Positions 16,070 to 22,920 of a stretch of DNA of 64,000 nt are shown piece after piece (the stretch's first letter is position 1; each line of letters begins with the position of its first letter). Below the pieces are notes generated by a model. That model made no database searches. It saw only the letters and a program-made list of their open reading frames with translations, and had not been told where the DNA came from. Source of the stretch: Marinobacter salinus (GTDB lineage Bacteria; Pseudomonadota; Gammaproteobacteria; Pseudomonadales; Oleiphilaceae). The translations under genes were made by a program, and so were the position numbers. Location: NCBI RefSeq assembly GCF_001854125.1, contig NZ_CP017715.1, forward strand, positions 2,046,001 through 2,110,000, given 5' to 3'.

Positions 16070-17898
16070 GAGGCTGTAGAAAAACCCGATTCCGAGCCGT
16101 TCCTACCGCCTGATTCCTGAAATTTCTGTCGTGGCCATCAGCGGCCGATTATCGCGATTCCAGTGCTTAGCCATCCATTGCAGCCCTTTGATGGTTTCAG
16201 CGCCGGTATGTCTGAGGTCCAACGGCCATATTTTCGGCCTTCCCGGCCCTTCCTCACGCTGCCAACTGTCCGTAATTCGCCAACTTCTCAATATTGTGTA
16301 CGAGGCAGTATAGCTGCCACTGGCCCTGTACCTTTTTCCGGCCTCGCAAGCTGAAGCGGTTGAGCCCTTTGTTGGTCCCGATGTTACCGAACACCGGCTC
16401 CACCACCGACATCCGATGACTGTAGACCTCTTTACCCTGCTGGCTGTCGACGCGTTGCTTCATCCAGTCGGTGTAGGTAGGCCCGCGCTTCAGCTCCAGG
16501 GTATAGGAGACTTGCCGCCCTTTGCCTTTGCGGTGATCGGCAGACTCCGGGTTCTGCATACATTGATGCTTCTTCGGGCAGTGTCGGCACTGAAGCAGTC
16601 GACCCTGGAAATGAGCCCGAGGGACACCGGCCTGGTCCGTTCTCGTTCCCTCATAATGCAGAGCTTTTCCTGCCGGACAGATGCACGTCATAGTGACCGG
16701 ATCGAACTGGAACTCACTGGCCGGAATCACCTGTTTCCAGGTTGAGGCGGATGGGCGTTGATGCCGCTTGCCGTACTTATCTTTCTGCTGCGCGAACTTG
16801 GGGTCGCGGCTGCGGAATTTGTTGTCGGGCACGTAGCCGTTGATCTGCCGTTCGTGCAGGTATTTCATGTTCGCTTCGTTGGCGAAGCCGGTATCGGCCG
16901 TGATCACAGTGCCTTGCTGATAAATGCTGTCAGCGATACCCAGCTTCCTGAAGCGGGCTTCCACGCTCTCCAGTACCGGTTGCAGGGTGTGGTGTTCCTG
17001 GCCTTCGCCAAAGGCCTGGGCGTCGATGATGATCTGGTGTTTCTTGTCCACCGTGGCCACGCCGTTATAGCCCTGGATCGTGCCCTTGCTGGTGGTCATC
17101 TTGGCGCTTTCATTATCGGTAATGTTGCTCTTCACTTCCTTGCTCCGCTTCCCCCGGCCCATCCTTGGGCGGTTCGTCTTTAGGAAGCGGTCCACTTTCT
17201 TCAGGGACTCATCCAGGGAGAGAGCTGTCTTGGCTCGGCGGATATCCCGGTCCAGTTCCGCTTCGGTCTCTGCCTCGTCCCGCTCGTGGTGTTCCTTCAA
17301 GTGGTAGCGGATCAGTCGTCGCAACTTCTCCCGCTTTTCACCCAGCTCCTTGAAGGTGCCCGACCATTCCTTGGCGGCATTCGAGGACATCTTGCAGCCG
17401 TCGATCGCAAACAGCTCGTTACCCAACAGGCCCTGTTCGTGGCACACCAGCAAGACTTGCTCGAACAGCTCTTCGATTTCATCGGCATGGCTGCTGACGA
17501 ACTTGGCCAGCGTGGTGAAGTGCGGGACGGTATCGCAGGACAACGCCTTGAAGATAATGTTGGTCTCGCAGCACCACTGGATCTCCCGGCTGGACGTGAT
17601 GCCCTTTGAATAGGCGAACAGAATGATCTTCAGCAGGATGGCTGGATCGTAGGCCAAGCGGCCGGTGTCTTCGTTGCGGTACTTGGGGTGGAAAACTGAC
17701 AGGTCCAGCTTGTGTTCAATCAGGTAATGAACCGCGTGTTCAAAGGTGCCGGGCTGAAGCTGTTCCTGGTAGTTGATCACGACCATGGCGTCCTGATCGT
17801 AGTTGTAGTGCTTGAAGCGGGGCATTCCGACGGCTCCTTGTCTGTTTGCCTGATCCTACCAAACCGGGAGGGGATTTTCGGGGTTTTTCTACAGCCTC
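16070..17898 (-). mobile_element. IS1182-family insertion sequence
   Basis: About 1.83 kb with terminal inverted repeats sharing GAGGCTGTAGAAAAACCC at the low-coordinate end and its reverse complement at the high-coordinate end (17881-17898). The flanks show AAC on both sides (16067-16069 and 17899-17901), possibly a short target duplication. The element lies inside an attC site: deletion of the element and one AAC joins ACATAAC to GCCTTGAATAAG and restores an attC. The internal transposase gene is intact, so it may still be mobile. Confidence 0.82.
16254..17825 (-). CDS. IS1182-family transposase
   Basis: A 523-residue DDE transposase, intact. N-terminal DUF772-type domain 'PAILLKIILFAYSKGITSSREIQWCCETNIIFKALS' (about residues 60-95), catalytic Asp in 'LFAIDGCKMSSNAAKEW' (about residue 142), second Asp in 'VITADTGFANEANM' (about residue 310), and Glu in 'MSVVEPVFGNIG' (about residue 480). 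A Cys-rich patch 'CICPAGK...CRHCPKKHQC' lies near residue 400. It is transcribed leftward like the cassettes. A 25-base piece of a related gene lies at 12614-12638. Confidence 0.92.
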   Translation of the reverse strand: MPRFKHYNYDQDAMVVINYQEQLQPGTFEHAVHYLIEHKLDLSVFHPKYRNEDTGRLAYDPAILLKIILFAYSKGITSSREIQWCCETNIIFKALSCDTVPHFTTLAKFVSSHADEIEELFEQVLLVCHEQGLLGNELFAIDGCKMSSNAAKEWSGTFKELGEKREKLRRLIRYHLKEHHERDEAETEAELDRDIRRAKTALSLDESLKKVDRFLKTNRPRMGRGKRSKEVKSNITDNESAKMTTSKGTIQGYNGVATVDKKHQIIIDAQAFGEGQEHHTLQPVLESVEARFRKLGIADSIYQQGTVITADTGFANEANMKYLHERQINGYVPDNKFRSRDPKFAQQKDKYGKRHQRPSASTWKQVIPASEFQFDPVTMTCICPAGKALHYEGTRTDQAGVPRAHFQGRLLQCRHCPKKHQCMQNPESADHRKGKGRQVSYTLELKRGPTYTDWMKQRVDSQQGKEVYSHRMSVVEPVFGNIGTNKGLNRFSLRGRKKVQGQWQLYCLVHNIEKLANYGQLAA

Positions 17899-17965
17899 AA
17901 CGCCTTGAATAAGCGGCCGTTTGGAGCACCAGCGCAAAACGGTCGGCTTGATTTACTGGTTAAAT
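17899..17965 (-). repeat. attC site split by the IS1182 element
   Basis: On the minus strand the site begins with ATTTAAC (17965-17959), a perfect RYYYAAC box overlapping the last codons of the nuclease-like gene. After the arms AAGCCGACCGTTT and AAACGGCCGCTT it reaches the insertion sequence, and the R' box GTTATGT lies on the other side at 16069-16063. Without the insertion the attC would be about 71 bases with well-paired arms. This is one of the two most convincing attC sites in the window. Confidence 0.75.
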
Positions 17966-18417
17966 GATCGCTCGATCACTTCCCCACTGTTCTCATCGAA
18001 CTCCCAGATCTCAACGTCCCTTGGTATCAAGTGACGATATGTTCGAATGTAGTACTCAGCCAGTGTTTCTTGCCGCCTTTCGCTCAAATCTCTGAGGACG
18101 AAAAGAATTTTTCGAAACCCTGGTGGAGCGACGAGAAAATAGTACATCGCTTCATTCCAGACAGTGAGTTTGGCACTTGGAACGTTATCGTTCGGGGCAG
18201 TCCATTTATGCGATTTACACTCGACGAGGATCTTTTGTTCTTCGCAACCTAAATCAAACGCATGCAGTTTGGAGGTACCATGCAAGCCGACCGGGACCTT
18301 AAAATTCTTCTCTAGATTCAGCCCAATTCCCGCAAACACCTTGAGTGCGACATTTTCGAAATCTCTGCCCACGTGAGCATTTGAGACTGAGCCAACTCTC
18401 TGGTGCGGCTTACTCAT
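17953..18417 (-). CDS. PD-(D/E)XK nuclease-like protein, integron cassette
   Basis: A 154-residue protein with the core of the PD-(D/E)XK fold: D55 in 'HAFDLGCEE', then E66-C-K68 in 'ILVECKSHKW', with a preceding E21 in 'GRDFENVALKVF'. This spacing fits restriction-endonuclease-like or DNA-repair nucleases; the target is unknown, and a defence role is possible but not shown. GGA precedes ATG 18417. It starts 14 bases after the R' box of the attC at 18432-18494 and its stop lies within the R'' box of the next one, the tight packing of a cassette. Confidence 0.7.
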   Translation of the reverse strand: MSKPHQRVGSVSNAHVGRDFENVALKVFAGIGLNLEKNFKVPVGLHGTSKLHAFDLGCEEQKILVECKSHKWTAPNDNVPSAKLTVWNEAMYYFLVAPPGFRKILFVLRDLSERRQETLAEYYIRTYRHLIPRDVEIWEFDENSGEVIERSFNQ

Positions 18418-18431
18418 GGATTCCTTTTTTC

Positions 18432-18494
18432 ATTTAACGATACATGTTCACGTGCCGGAGCGAAGCGCAGGTCGCGTGCAACGTGTTGTTAAAC
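18432..18494 (-). repeat. attC site upstream of the nuclease-like cassette
   Basis: A 63-base site with perfect core boxes on the minus strand: GTTTAAC (18494-18488) and GTTAAAT (18438-18432). Between them lie CACGTTGCACGCG and CCGGCACGTGAA segments that can pair as stem arms around GCGCTTCGCTCC. It ends 14 bases before the start of the nuclease-like gene. Length and boxes match short attC sites of class 1-like cassettes. Confidence 0.75.
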
Positions 18495-18650
18495 GGAACG
18501 TCCAGAAAGACTGTCATATTGCTCTTAGTCACAGGCCACTCCATACCCGGAAGACAACCCTGGAAAGGTATCAGGCCAATGGTCAGCGCGGGCAACCAAG
18601 ACGAGAAGGCACGGAACAAAGGCGACCACGATCGCGGATTGATCGGCTTT

Positions 18651-18713
18651 CCCTCAAGAGCCGGAGCAGACGGATCAAGCCGCGACTTATCCGTCTGCTC
18701 CGGCTCTTGAGGG
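18651..18713. repeat. Perfect 25-base inverted repeat with 13-base spacer
   Basis: Left arm 18651-18675 (starts CCCTCAAGAGCCGG) and right arm 18689-18713 are exact reverse complements. The transcript would form a very stable hairpin. There is no T-run directly after it on either strand, so it is not a standard intrinsic terminator. It may be a cassette-borne stem or a remnant of a small mobile element. Confidence 0.75.
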
Positions 18714-18785
18714 TAGCAGGGAGAGCGCTCAACGGCGATCCGCATTATTTGTTTTCTTGCACACGATCCCAGATGCAAAATGATA

Positions 18786-18801
18786 CTGTTTACTTATACA
18801 G
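18786..18801. promoter_or_regulatory. LexA-box-like palindrome
   Basis: CTGTTTACTTATACAG fits the gammaproteobacterial SOS box pattern CTGT-N8-ACAG with an AT-rich centre. No SOS gene follows on either strand: the nearest is only a doubtful minus-strand frame starting at 18778. It may have served a gene now lost or replaced. A chance match is possible. Confidence 0.4.
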
Positions 18802-18862
18802 TGGTATACCGCTAACCTACGGTGAAACGGCAAGAAAACCTTTGCACCCTCACCCACCGCTT

Positions 18863-18898
18863 TAACAGCTAATTATACGAACGCGTTCGTATATCCCC
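18863..18898. repeat. 36-base palindrome-containing repeat, copy 1
   Basis: Identical over 36 bases to 25352-25387. It contains ATACGAACGCGTTCGTAT, a perfect 18-base palindrome, and on the minus strand leads directly into GTTAAAG, an R'-like box. A shorter part of the palindrome (GAACGCGTTCGTATA) recurs at 19121-19135. The repeat looks like the 3' half of one attC type shared by two cassettes. Confidence 0.7.
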
Positions 18899-18903
18899 CG
18901 TTC

Positions 18904-19141
18904 GTAAAACTCCGCTCAAATTATCCCGAACAATAGATCAATTCTTCAGTAAAAAGAGCGCCTTGAGCACCAATTACCACGGCTACCGCCGGAGTTATAC
19001 GCCCGTTCCTGAGCCACTCCTGCTCCTGGCCATGGGCGTATAACTCCGCCCTTCGTGTTCCAACTTTCAACCCTATCAGATAGTTACCTTCATTTCTCAT
19101 GCGATGTTTCGGAGTTTTGCGAACGCGTTCGTATAACTCCG
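18904..19141. repeat. Cluster of attC-like AACTCCG/CGGAGTT units
   Basis: Two units are bounded by paired boxes on the plus strand: GTAAAACTCCG (18904) with CGGAGTTATAC (ending 19000), and GTATAACTCCG (19038) with CGGAGTTTTGC (ending 19120). A further GTATAACTCCG starts at 19131. Between the units CGGAGTTATACGCCC (18990-19004) is an exact inverted repeat of 19034-19048. Sizes of 97 and 83 bases and the R-box-like ends suggest tandem attC sites with almost no gene between them. Inference only. Confidence 0.45.
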
Positions 19142-19292
19142 GCATACCGTCGTGTTGCGGAGGTGTGGTCCGGTACCGGGGCCTTCGGATTCTTGGCGCC
19201 CAGGAACAGTCATGTGCCAAAAAGGGTGCGGGTCTGGAATACGCTTGCCACCTTGAAAACACTGGCCCTGTCCCCAATTAGGAGGTAGTTCG

Positions 19293-19973
19293 ATGCCTCG
19301 GCCTGATGGCACGGCATCTTCCCTTTTTCATGCATTCACCACCGGGAAAAGCACTATGGGAATCCTTCATAAACCGTTTCAACAGCGGACTGTCTGGCAG
19401 TTGGCACCGCTGATGGCACTGGTTCTGTTACTCAGTGGCTGTGGGATCAACAACATTCCCACTTACGATGAGAAAGTCACCTCTGCCTGGTCCCAGGTGG
19501 AAAACCAGTACCAGCGCCGGGCGGATCTGATTCCCAACCTGGTGGAAACCGTCAAGGGCTTCGCGGCTCAGGAGCAGGAAACCCTGACAGCAGTCATTGA
19601 GGCGCGCTCCAAGGCCACGTCCATCCAGGTAGACGAGAGCATTCTCAACAATCCCCAGAAGCTGCAGCAGTTCCAGCAGGCCCAGGGTGAGCTGAGCAGC
19701 GCACTGAGCCGGCTGATGGCGGTGTCTGAGCGTTATCCGGACCTGAAGTCGAATCAGAACTTCCTTGCCTTACAGTCACAGCTTGAAGGTACGGAGAACC
19801 GTATTGCAGTCGCGCGGCGGGATTTCATTCAGGCGGTGGAGCGCTACAACACCGAACTGCGCACCTTCCCGGGCAAGATCTGGCACAGCATCCTTTACAG
19901 CGATCTGGAGCCCCGCGCCAACTTTGAAGCCACTACGGAAAATGCGGATGAAGCGCCCGCGGTGGAATTCTGA
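19293..19973 (+). CDS. LemA-family lipoprotein
   Basis: A 226-residue LemA protein: lipobox 'LLLSGCG' (Cys at about residue 51), then 'PTYDEKVTSAWSQVENQYQRRADLIPNLVETVKGFAAQEQETL', the diagnostic LemA block, and the helical 'LEGTENRIAVARRDFIQAVERYNTELRTFPG' region. An AGGAGG site seven bases before ATG 19293 decides that start. ATG 19356 would give a more usual short lipoprotein signal but has a poor binding site. Stop and next start overlap (TGATG), so it is co-translated with the TPM protein. LemA and TPM proteins usually occur together; their cellular role is unclear. Confidence 0.85.
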   Translation: MPRPDGTASSLFHAFTTGKSTMGILHKPFQQRTVWQLAPLMALVLLLSGCGINNIPTYDEKVTSAWSQVENQYQRRADLIPNLVETVKGFAAQEQETLTAVIEARSKATSIQVDESILNNPQKLQQFQQAQGELSSALSRLMAVSERYPDLKSNQNFLALQSQLEGTENRIAVARRDFIQAVERYNTELRTFPGKIWHSILYSDLEPRANFEATTENADEAPAVEF

Positions 19974-20731
19974 TGATTGCACAGTTCCACAAAAGCATGC
20001 TGTTAGCGTTACTGGTGTTGCTTCCGGCTGCTGTATGGGCACAGTCAACGCCCGAGTTTCCCGAACTGACCGGCCGGGTCGTCGATCAGGGGGAGATGCT
20101 TTCTCCTGAGGTCGAAGCCCGCCTTGGCAAGATGCTTCAGGCCCACGAGCAGGCCAGCACTGAACAGGTTGTGGTGGTTACGCTGCCGAACCTTCAGGGC
20201 TTTCCCATTGAGGATTTCGGTTACCAGTTGGGCAGGCACTGGGGTATCGGTCAGGAGGGCGAGGATAACGGCGCCCTGCTGATTGTGGCCAAGGAAGAAC
20301 GCAAAATCCGCATTGAGGTGGGCTATGGCCTTGAAGGCCGGCTCACTGATGCTGACTCTTCGGTGATCATCAATCGCATTATTACCCCGGCGTTCCGTCA
20401 GGGGGATTTCCAGGCCGGCATCTTCAACGGCGCCGCCGCGATGATCCAGGTTCTCGGCGGTGAACCGATGGCAGTTCCCCAGGGCCAGAAAACAGGTGTC
20501 GCCCAGGAGAAGCCCAACGCAGGCATGGTCGCGCTGTTCTTCTTCATCATGATGGCCGTGGTGTTCTTTATCGGCAGTCGCGGTGGCCGTGGCGGGCGCG
20601 GTGGCGCAGCCCTGTTAGGAGCGGCTCTGCTGGGTGGTGCCATGGGCGGCCGTGGCGGCGGCTTCGGTGGTGGTGGCTTTGGCGGCGGTGGAGGCGGCTT
20701 CGGCGGCGGCGGTGCCTCTGGTGGCTGGTAG
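19973..20731 (+). CDS. TPM-domain (YgcG-type) membrane protein with Gly-rich tail
   Basis: A 252-residue protein: signal peptide (residues 1-23), periplasmic TPM domain of about 145 residues ('LTGRVVDQGEMLSPEVEARLGKMLQAHEQASTEQVVVVTLPNLQG', 'RKIRIEVGYGLEGRLTDADSSVIINRIITPAFRQGDFQAGI'), one membrane helix (about 185-202, 'MVALFFFIMMAVVFFIGS') and a Gly-rich tail (205-252). This is the YgcG architecture. TPM domains are linked to membrane protein quality control in plants; the bacterial role is not settled. Middle gene of the three-gene LemA operon. Confidence 0.88.
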   Translation: MIAQFHKSMLLALLVLLPAAVWAQSTPEFPELTGRVVDQGEMLSPEVEARLGKMLQAHEQASTEQVVVVTLPNLQGFPIEDFGYQLGRHWGIGQEGEDNGALLIVAKEERKIRIEVGYGLEGRLTDADSSVIINRIITPAFRQGDFQAGIFNGAAAMIQVLGGEPMAVPQGQKTGVAQEKPNAGMVALFFFIMMAVVFFIGSRGGRGGRGGAALLGAALLGGAMGGRGGGFGGGGFGGGGGGFGGGGASGGW

Positions 20732-20790
20732 CTCCGCATTGATAGACAAGCGCGCTGAACCCCTCACTTGACAATGAGACTGAAAGAATC

Positions 20791-21408
20791 ATGACATTAT
20801 TAAGCAAAAGCGATCAGGAAGCCGTTACTGCTGCCATTAACGAGGTGGAGCGGGAAACCGACGCCGAACTGGTCACGGTACTGACGGCCCAGTCAGATAA
20901 CTACAGCTATATTCCCCTGCTCTGGGCCGGCATCCTGGCGTTGCTGGTGCCCGGCATTGCCAATTACTTCGGCAGCTGGCTCGGTGCCGACATGCTGATG
21001 CTGGTGCAGTGGGGTACGTTCATCCTGCTCAGCCTGCTGTTTCGGGTGCCCGGCATCAACACTCGCCTGATTCCCCGGCAGGTGCGTTACTGGAGGGCCT
21101 CCAACCTGGCGCGCCGGCAGTTTCTGGAGCAGAACCTGCACCATACCGAAGGCGACACTGGCATGCTGATCTTCGTCTCGGAGGCGGAGCGCTATGTGGA
21201 GATTCTGGTGGATCAGGGCATTGCCGACATTCTGGACAACACGGTGTGGGAAGACATCGTGGCGGACTTCACCGCCAAGGTGCACCAGGGCCAGACGCGG
21301 CAAGGGTTTCTTGACTGCATTGCCAGCTGCGGCAAGCTCCTGAAAGAGCACATACCCGCTACCCACGAGCGCAACGAGCTGCCCAATCACCTGGTGATTC
21401 TGCCCTAA
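20791..21408 (+). CDS. TPM-domain protein with two membrane helices
   Basis: A 205-residue protein whose TPM domain is interrupted: an N-terminal part ('MTLLSKSDQEAVTAAINEVERETDAELVTVLTAQSDNY'), two hydrophobic segments (about 43-63 and 68-88), then 'HTEGDTGMLIFVSEAERYVEILVDQGIADILDNTVWEDIVADFTAKV', the second half of the domain. It is the usual third partner of LemA and YgcG-type genes. It starts 59 bases after the previous gene, on the same strand, so it is probably in the same operon. Confidence 0.85.
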   Translation: MTLLSKSDQEAVTAAINEVERETDAELVTVLTAQSDNYSYIPLLWAGILALLVPGIANYFGSWLGADMLMLVQWGTFILLSLLFRVPGINTRLIPRQVRYWRASNLARRQFLEQNLHHTEGDTGMLIFVSEAERYVEILVDQGIADILDNTVWEDIVADFTAKVHQGQTRQGFLDCIASCGKLLKEHIPATHERNELPNHLVILP

Positions 21409-21455
21409 CGACGACGGGAGCCAAAGCTATGGAGTGCCAAGACACCGCCGCCGGC

Positions 21456-21548
21456 TCCGTCTAACGCGGCCTGTTATCACTGCCTCAGTCATTACCAGCG
21501 AATTGAGGCAAATCGTCGGTAATCTCGAACCAAGGAGCCTTGCTGCCA
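21456..21548 (-). pseudogene. 3' fragment of a second GFA cassette with its shortened attC
   Basis: Near copy of 12868-12955. Read on the minus strand it encodes the last 20 residues of a GFA-like protein ('GSKAPWFEITDDLPQFAGND'), its stop (21485-21487), and then GTGATAAC and GTTAGAC, the same shortened attC seen after the intact GFA gene. The two copies differ at several bases, so the duplication is not recent. The rest of the gene is missing. Confidence 0.72.
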
Positions 21549-21632
21549 CGTGCCAGCTCGCCCCGAGTGCTTCACACCTCATACCCAGTTTCTGTTCGTC
21601 GCCCCGCCACTTTGGATTGGGCTTACTTCCGG
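21547..21632 (-). mobile_element. Relic of a group II intron 5' region
   Basis: About 85 bases resembling 24888-24972, part of the RNA domains upstream of the reverse transcriptase gene in the intact intron, at roughly 80% identity by eye. It ends directly against the GFA fragment. Nothing else of that intron remains. The remaining bases up to the sulfurtransferase stop (21633-21691) show no feature. Confidence 0.6.
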
Positions 21633-21691
21633 CCGGCGGCCTGAGCGCTTGCTTGACAAGAACAATCCACCGGTAGCCAGATCAACGTGCG

Positions 21692-22540
21692 CTACGCCAC
21701 GGGCAGCGACTCACTGCTGCCCCAGTCGGCCCAGGAGCCGTCGTACAGCGACAGCTGGTTATACCCCACCAGCTCGGCCGCCAGCAGAATGATGCAGGCA
21801 GTGATACCGGAACCACAGGAGAACACCAGCTGCTGCTCGTTGTTGGGTGGAAGAGACGGAGCGAGGTGCGCAAACGTTGCCGCCAGCTCGCTGGCAGGCT
21901 TGAACCGATAACCCTCCAGCACCTCCGAAAACGGCAGGTTGAGGGAATTGGGAATGTGGCCACCGCGCACACCGGGCCGGGGTTCTGGCGCCTGTGCCAG
22001 GAAACGCGCCTGTGACCGCGCATCGATGACCATTATGCGCTCGTCCTCCAGGTGCTGGAAAATGTAGGCGGAATCCCGAACCAGGCTACGGTCGAGGTTG
22101 CCCGCCACGCTGCCAGGCGTGGCCGCCTCTGCAACCGGAGCAGAAACTGTGTCCCGCCCTTCGGCCAACCACTGCGGCAGGCCACCATCCAGAACAAAGA
22201 CGTGGTTGAGACCCATGGCCCGAAAAATCCACCAGGCCCGGGGTGCCGAGTAGAGGCCCTGGTTGTCATACAGCACCACCAGGCTTTCGGGCGTAATGCC
22301 CAGCCTGCGGGCTTCCTCTGTGAACTGCTCTTCCGTCGGGAAGGCATGGATTTGGGAAGATCCGGTATCGCAGAGCGTTCCTTCCAGATCGATCTTATAG
22401 CTGCCCGGGATGAACACCGGGCGGTCATAAACGATCGGCTCCTTGCCAACGACATTGACCATACTCGCGTCGATCAGTACCAAACATTGGTTATCCAGGT
22501 TGTCCTGCAGCCAGTCGGTAGTCACGAGGGGGGAAGACAT
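21692..22540 (-). CDS. sseA: 3-mercaptopyruvate sulfurtransferase (SseA-type)
   Basis: A 282-residue tandem rhodanese: inactive N-terminal domain ('LVTTDWLQDNLDNQCLVLIDASM', 'FIPGSYKIDLE'), then a C-terminal domain with the active-site loop C242-GSGITA-C249. The CGSG-type six-residue loop is that of mercaptopyruvate rather than thiosulfate sulfurtransferases. It transfers sulfur from 3-mercaptopyruvate to thiols or cyanide in the cytoplasm. GGAG precedes ATG 22540; longer upstream frames run into the ccd promoter region and are rejected. It is divergent from ccdAB. Confidence 0.9.
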   Translation of the reverse strand: MSSPLVTTDWLQDNLDNQCLVLIDASMVNVVGKEPIVYDRPVFIPGSYKIDLEGTLCDTGSSQIHAFPTEEQFTEEARRLGITPESLVVLYDNQGLYSAPRAWWIFRAMGLNHVFVLDGGLPQWLAEGRDTVSAPVAEAATPGSVAGNLDRSLVRDSAYIFQHLEDERIMVIDARSQARFLAQAPEPRPGVRGGHIPNSLNLPFSEVLEGYRFKPASELAATFAHLAPSLPPNNEQQLVFSCGSGITACIILLAAELVGYNQLSLYDGSWADWGSSESLPVA

Positions 22541-22674
22541 GGTGTTCTCCGTTCCGGATCGATTAAACAGTGTTGTTGAGACGTTTAAACAACAGCCATT
22601 GGTTAAATACTTGAGTGCGCATGCCCATGCGCATAAACTAAGATCATGTATTAAACAGTCATTTGGAGGCTCCA
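22541..22674. promoter_or_regulatory. Divergent sseA/ccdAB promoter region with ccd operator candidate
   Basis: Holds TGCGCATGCCCATGCGCA at 22616-22633, a perfect palindrome (8-base arms, CC centre) about 40 bases before ccdA. CcdA proteins are known to repress their own operon by binding short palindromes here, so this is a good operator candidate. A GTTAAAT box at 22601-22607 could be the remnant of an attC R' box that once marked the start of the ccdAB cassette. Confidence 0.5.
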
Positions 22675-22920
22675 ATGGCCGAACTCTACAACGCCGCCGC
22701 ACCCAAAAAAGCCACGAACCTCTCAATCAACAGCGATCTGCTGCGTAAGACCCGTGAACTGAACATTAACTTGTCTGCTACGCTGGAGCGAGCCTTGAAA
22801 GAAGAGCTTTCCAAACGCCAAGCAGAACAATGGGTTGAAGAAAATCGCGCTGCCATTAAAAGTTACAACGAATTTGTTGAACAACATGGATGCTTCGGCG
22901 ACGAATTCAGGGAGTTTTGA
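22675..22920 (+). CDS. ccdA: CcdA-type antitoxin
   Basis: An 81-residue antitoxin: N-terminal ribbon-helix-helix ('KKATNLSINSDLLRKTRELNINLSATLERALKEELSK') and an acidic flexible C-terminal region ('WVEENRAAIKSYNEFVEQHGCFGDEFREF') that wraps the toxin. TTGGAGG precedes ATG 22675. It overlaps ccdB by one base (TGATG), giving the coupled translation normal for this pair. It neutralises CcdB and represses the operon. The locus carries its own promoter and faces opposite to the other cassettes. Confidence 0.9.
   Translation: MAELYNAAAPKKATNLSINSDLLRKTRELNINLSATLERALKEELSKRQAEQWVEENRAAIKSYNEFVEQHGCFGDEFREF

Larger units (their letters stand above)
18495..19292. other. Gene-poor stretch with decayed cassette sequences and palindromes
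   Basis: About 800 bases without a gene I can support. It holds a 25-base perfect inverted repeat, a LexA-box-like palindrome, one copy of the 36-base repeat and a cluster of AACTCCG/CGGAGTT motifs (listed separately). A minus-strand frame at 18434-18778 and another at 18921-19277 run across these repeats and are probably artefacts of attC-like sequence. The promoter of the LemA operon should lie at about 19145-19280. Confidence 0.5.

Noticed and set aside
18434..18778. A 114-codon minus-strand frame ending inside an attC
   Set aside because: It crosses the perfect inverted repeat and runs into the attC; no family resemblance, TTG start. Possibly the remnant of a cassette gene, but not supportable.
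18863..19141. Possible CRISPR array because of repeated palindromic units
   Set aside because: Units are of unequal length, repeats are short and in both orientations, and there are no cas genes.
18921..19277. A 118-codon minus-strand frame across the AACTCCG repeats
   Set aside because: Parts look protein-like, but the frame is built from inverted repeats (which give repeated 'YERVR' and 'RRAELYA' segments) and lacks a ribosome binding site. I could not support it as a gene.
20580..20731. Gly-rich repeat as a possible repeat element
   Set aside because: The GGC/GGT repetition encodes the normal Gly-rich tail of a YgcG-type TPM protein.
19293..21408. LemA-TPM genes as part of the cassette array
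   Set aside because: They form a three-gene operon with coupled starts, are on the opposite strand, and have no attC between them; this set is a common chromosomal association.
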